Assembly (NCBI RefSeq): GCF_014216315.1
Contig: NZ_CP045702.1
Location: forward strand, 310,001-374,000
Length of the DNA: 64,000 nt
From: Streptomyces finlayi
GTDB lineage: Bacteria; Actinomycetota; Actinomycetes; Streptomycetales; Streptomycetaceae
Direction of reading: 5' to 3'
Each line of letters starts with the position of its first letter. The stretch's first letter is position 1. Position numbers and translations under genes: made by a program. Below are positions 62,929-64,000 of this stretch, one piece after another. The notes under the pieces are model-generated. The model did not search any database. It had not been told where the DNA came from and saw only the letters and a list, made by a program, of their open reading frames with translations.

Positions 62929-64000
62929 TCAGCTGGGTAGGGCGATGGGTGGCATCCAGAGGTTGCCGGTGAAGGCGCGGTGGATAGCCTCGAAGCCGCT
63001 CATGCCGTGCTTGCGGGCGGAGTCGAGGTAGGAGCGCACGGCGAGCCAGGCCGCGGCACCGGTGTCGGACTGGTGGCAGCCGGAGATCTTGACCTGGGTC
63101 TTGACCGGTCGAAGTGCCCGCTCGCCGGTGTTGTTGGTGAAAGGGACCTGTTTCGGGTGGTCGGCGAAGCGCAGGACGTCGCCGGCCTGGTCGCGGAGAC
63201 GTTCCAGGAGGTTGCGGGCCGGGGACTGTTTGCGGCCGGCGGCTCTGGGGTGCAGGGCCAGGCCCGCCGCGAGGCCCTGGTGGTAGTGGCGTTGGTAGAA
63301 CAGCAGGGCCTCGGGGGTGATCTCGGCTGTTTCGCCGGAGCGCACCCGCCGGGCCTGTCGGTTCAGACCGGCCAGGGCCCAGCGGATCTGCTGCTGCCAC
63401 TTCTGTTTCGGGTGGTCCTGCTCGGCGGCGGTCAACTCGCGGACCAGGTGTGCCCCGCACAGTTGGTGGGCGGAGTCCGGGTATCCGGCGTAGAGCGAGA
63501 GCGAGTCGTGGACCAGGGTAGCCGCGGAATCCGGGCAGCACCCGCAGGGAGTTCGCGCCCTCGCGCGAACGCGGAGCCAGCCCGAGCAGGGTCAGGTGCT
63601 CGGTGCACGCCACGTGCAGCCAGCGGCGCTTGGACCCGATGCGGGTGGTGGTCTCGTCCGCGTGCAGCACGTGCCCCAGGACCAGCAGGGCCCGGATCAG
63701 GTCGAGTGAGGGTTCGACCAGCTCGGCGGCCCGGTCCAGGACGGAGGCGGTCCAGCCGGTGGAGACCCGGGCGCCGGTCAGGTCGGCGATCAGCTGGGCG
63801 GCGCGCTCGACGGGAACGTGCTGGAAGACCAGGAGGTAGACCGCGAGCGCCCGCAGGTTCGGCCCGTAGGAGGTCGGCGACCCTGCCAGCAGGTCGGGCG
63901 CGTCGGCCGCGGTCACACGACCGCAGTCGCACCGAACCTTGTGCAGCCGGTGCTCGGTGACCCGCACCGTCACCAGCGGGACATCGCTGACCTGGCGGCG
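62929..64000 (-). pseudogene. IS66-family transposase, frameshifted and cut by right window edge
   Basis: The part nearest the window edge reads VRCDCGRVTAADAP (Cys pair), YGPNLRALAVYLLVFQHVPV and VLHADETTTRIGSKRRWLHV, with the first catalytic Asp. Near 63530 the frame shifts; it then reads TLVHDSLSLYAGYPDSAHQL, CGAHLVRELTAAEQDHPKQK and, near the end, NNTGERALRPVKTQVKISGC with the catalytic Glu, before stopping at 62929. This is a typical IS66 TnpC. One base accounts for the break. The 5' end lies outside the window. Confidence 0.85.

Overview
The window is a stretch of a high-GC actinomycete chromosome. Codon use with G/C in nearly every third position, TTG/GTG starts behind GGAGG-type ribosome sites, Tat and lipoprotein signals, and a gene complement of Ku with an ATP-dependent ligase, SpoIIE-type PP2C phosphatases, UspA pairs, pectate lyase and small DUF proteins (DUF1272, DUF3618, DUF4328, DUF6153, DUF6381) all point to Streptomyces or a very close relative. 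No rRNA, tRNA, phage module or CRISPR array was seen. The low density of housekeeping genes, the many broken genes and the insertion sequences fit an accessory chromosomal-arm region.

Layout. 1-8.4 kb: alpha/beta-hydrolases, a glyoxalase-fold protein, a shortened UvrA-like ABC protein and a DesK/NarL-type two-component pair. 8.7-10.9 kb: an MMPL exporter divergent from that pair. 11-16 kb: small proteins and an envelope operon (unknown protein, Actinobacterial holin-X, DUF3618) followed by YihY/BrkB. 16-24 kb: secreted proteins (ricin-lectin protein, pectate lyase, PQQ-propeller lipoprotein), several gene fragments and a sigma-factor-like protein with a C-terminal membrane helix. 24.36-29.2 kb: a mobile-element pile-up, made of one apparently intact IS605-type element (divergent TnpA/TnpB) followed by two inverted IS630-like elements that share one TA and each carry the same kind of passenger gene. 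29.2-41.2 kb: EEP-family hydrolase, stand-alone EF-G-like domain protein, Sir2 deacetylase, Ku plus DNA ligase, PAS-PP2C phosphatase, DMT transporter, universal stress protein and more fragments. 41.5-48.7 kb: a compact exopolysaccharide operon (UDP-xylose synthase type enzyme, processive GT2, GalE, UDP-glucose dehydrogenase) facing a beta-helix lipoprotein that may cut or edit the polymer. 50.5-61 kb: a metal-linked island with a P1B ATPase, a cytochrome b, small membrane proteins, a DUF305 fragment, a His-rich membrane protein, DUF1015, an MFS exporter, a cysteine-synthase-family enzyme and two His-rich DUF6153-type proteins. 61.6-64 kb: a truncated stress gene, an internally deleted IS3 element and a frameshifted IS66 transposase running off the right edge.

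How parts work together. The sugar-nucleotide enzymes around 41.5-47 kb together turn UDP-glucose into UDP-galactose, UDP-glucuronate and UDP-xylose for the membrane GT2 in the same operon. The 50-61 kb island combines metal export with a four-gene unit (PLP enzyme, MFS exporter, DUF1015, membrane protein) that may make and export an amino-acid-derived metabolite or release sulfide. Several genes in that island carry single-base frameshifts, so it is either decaying or contains sequence errors. The most unusual structure is the back-to-back pair of IS630-like elements with conserved passenger genes of unknown function.
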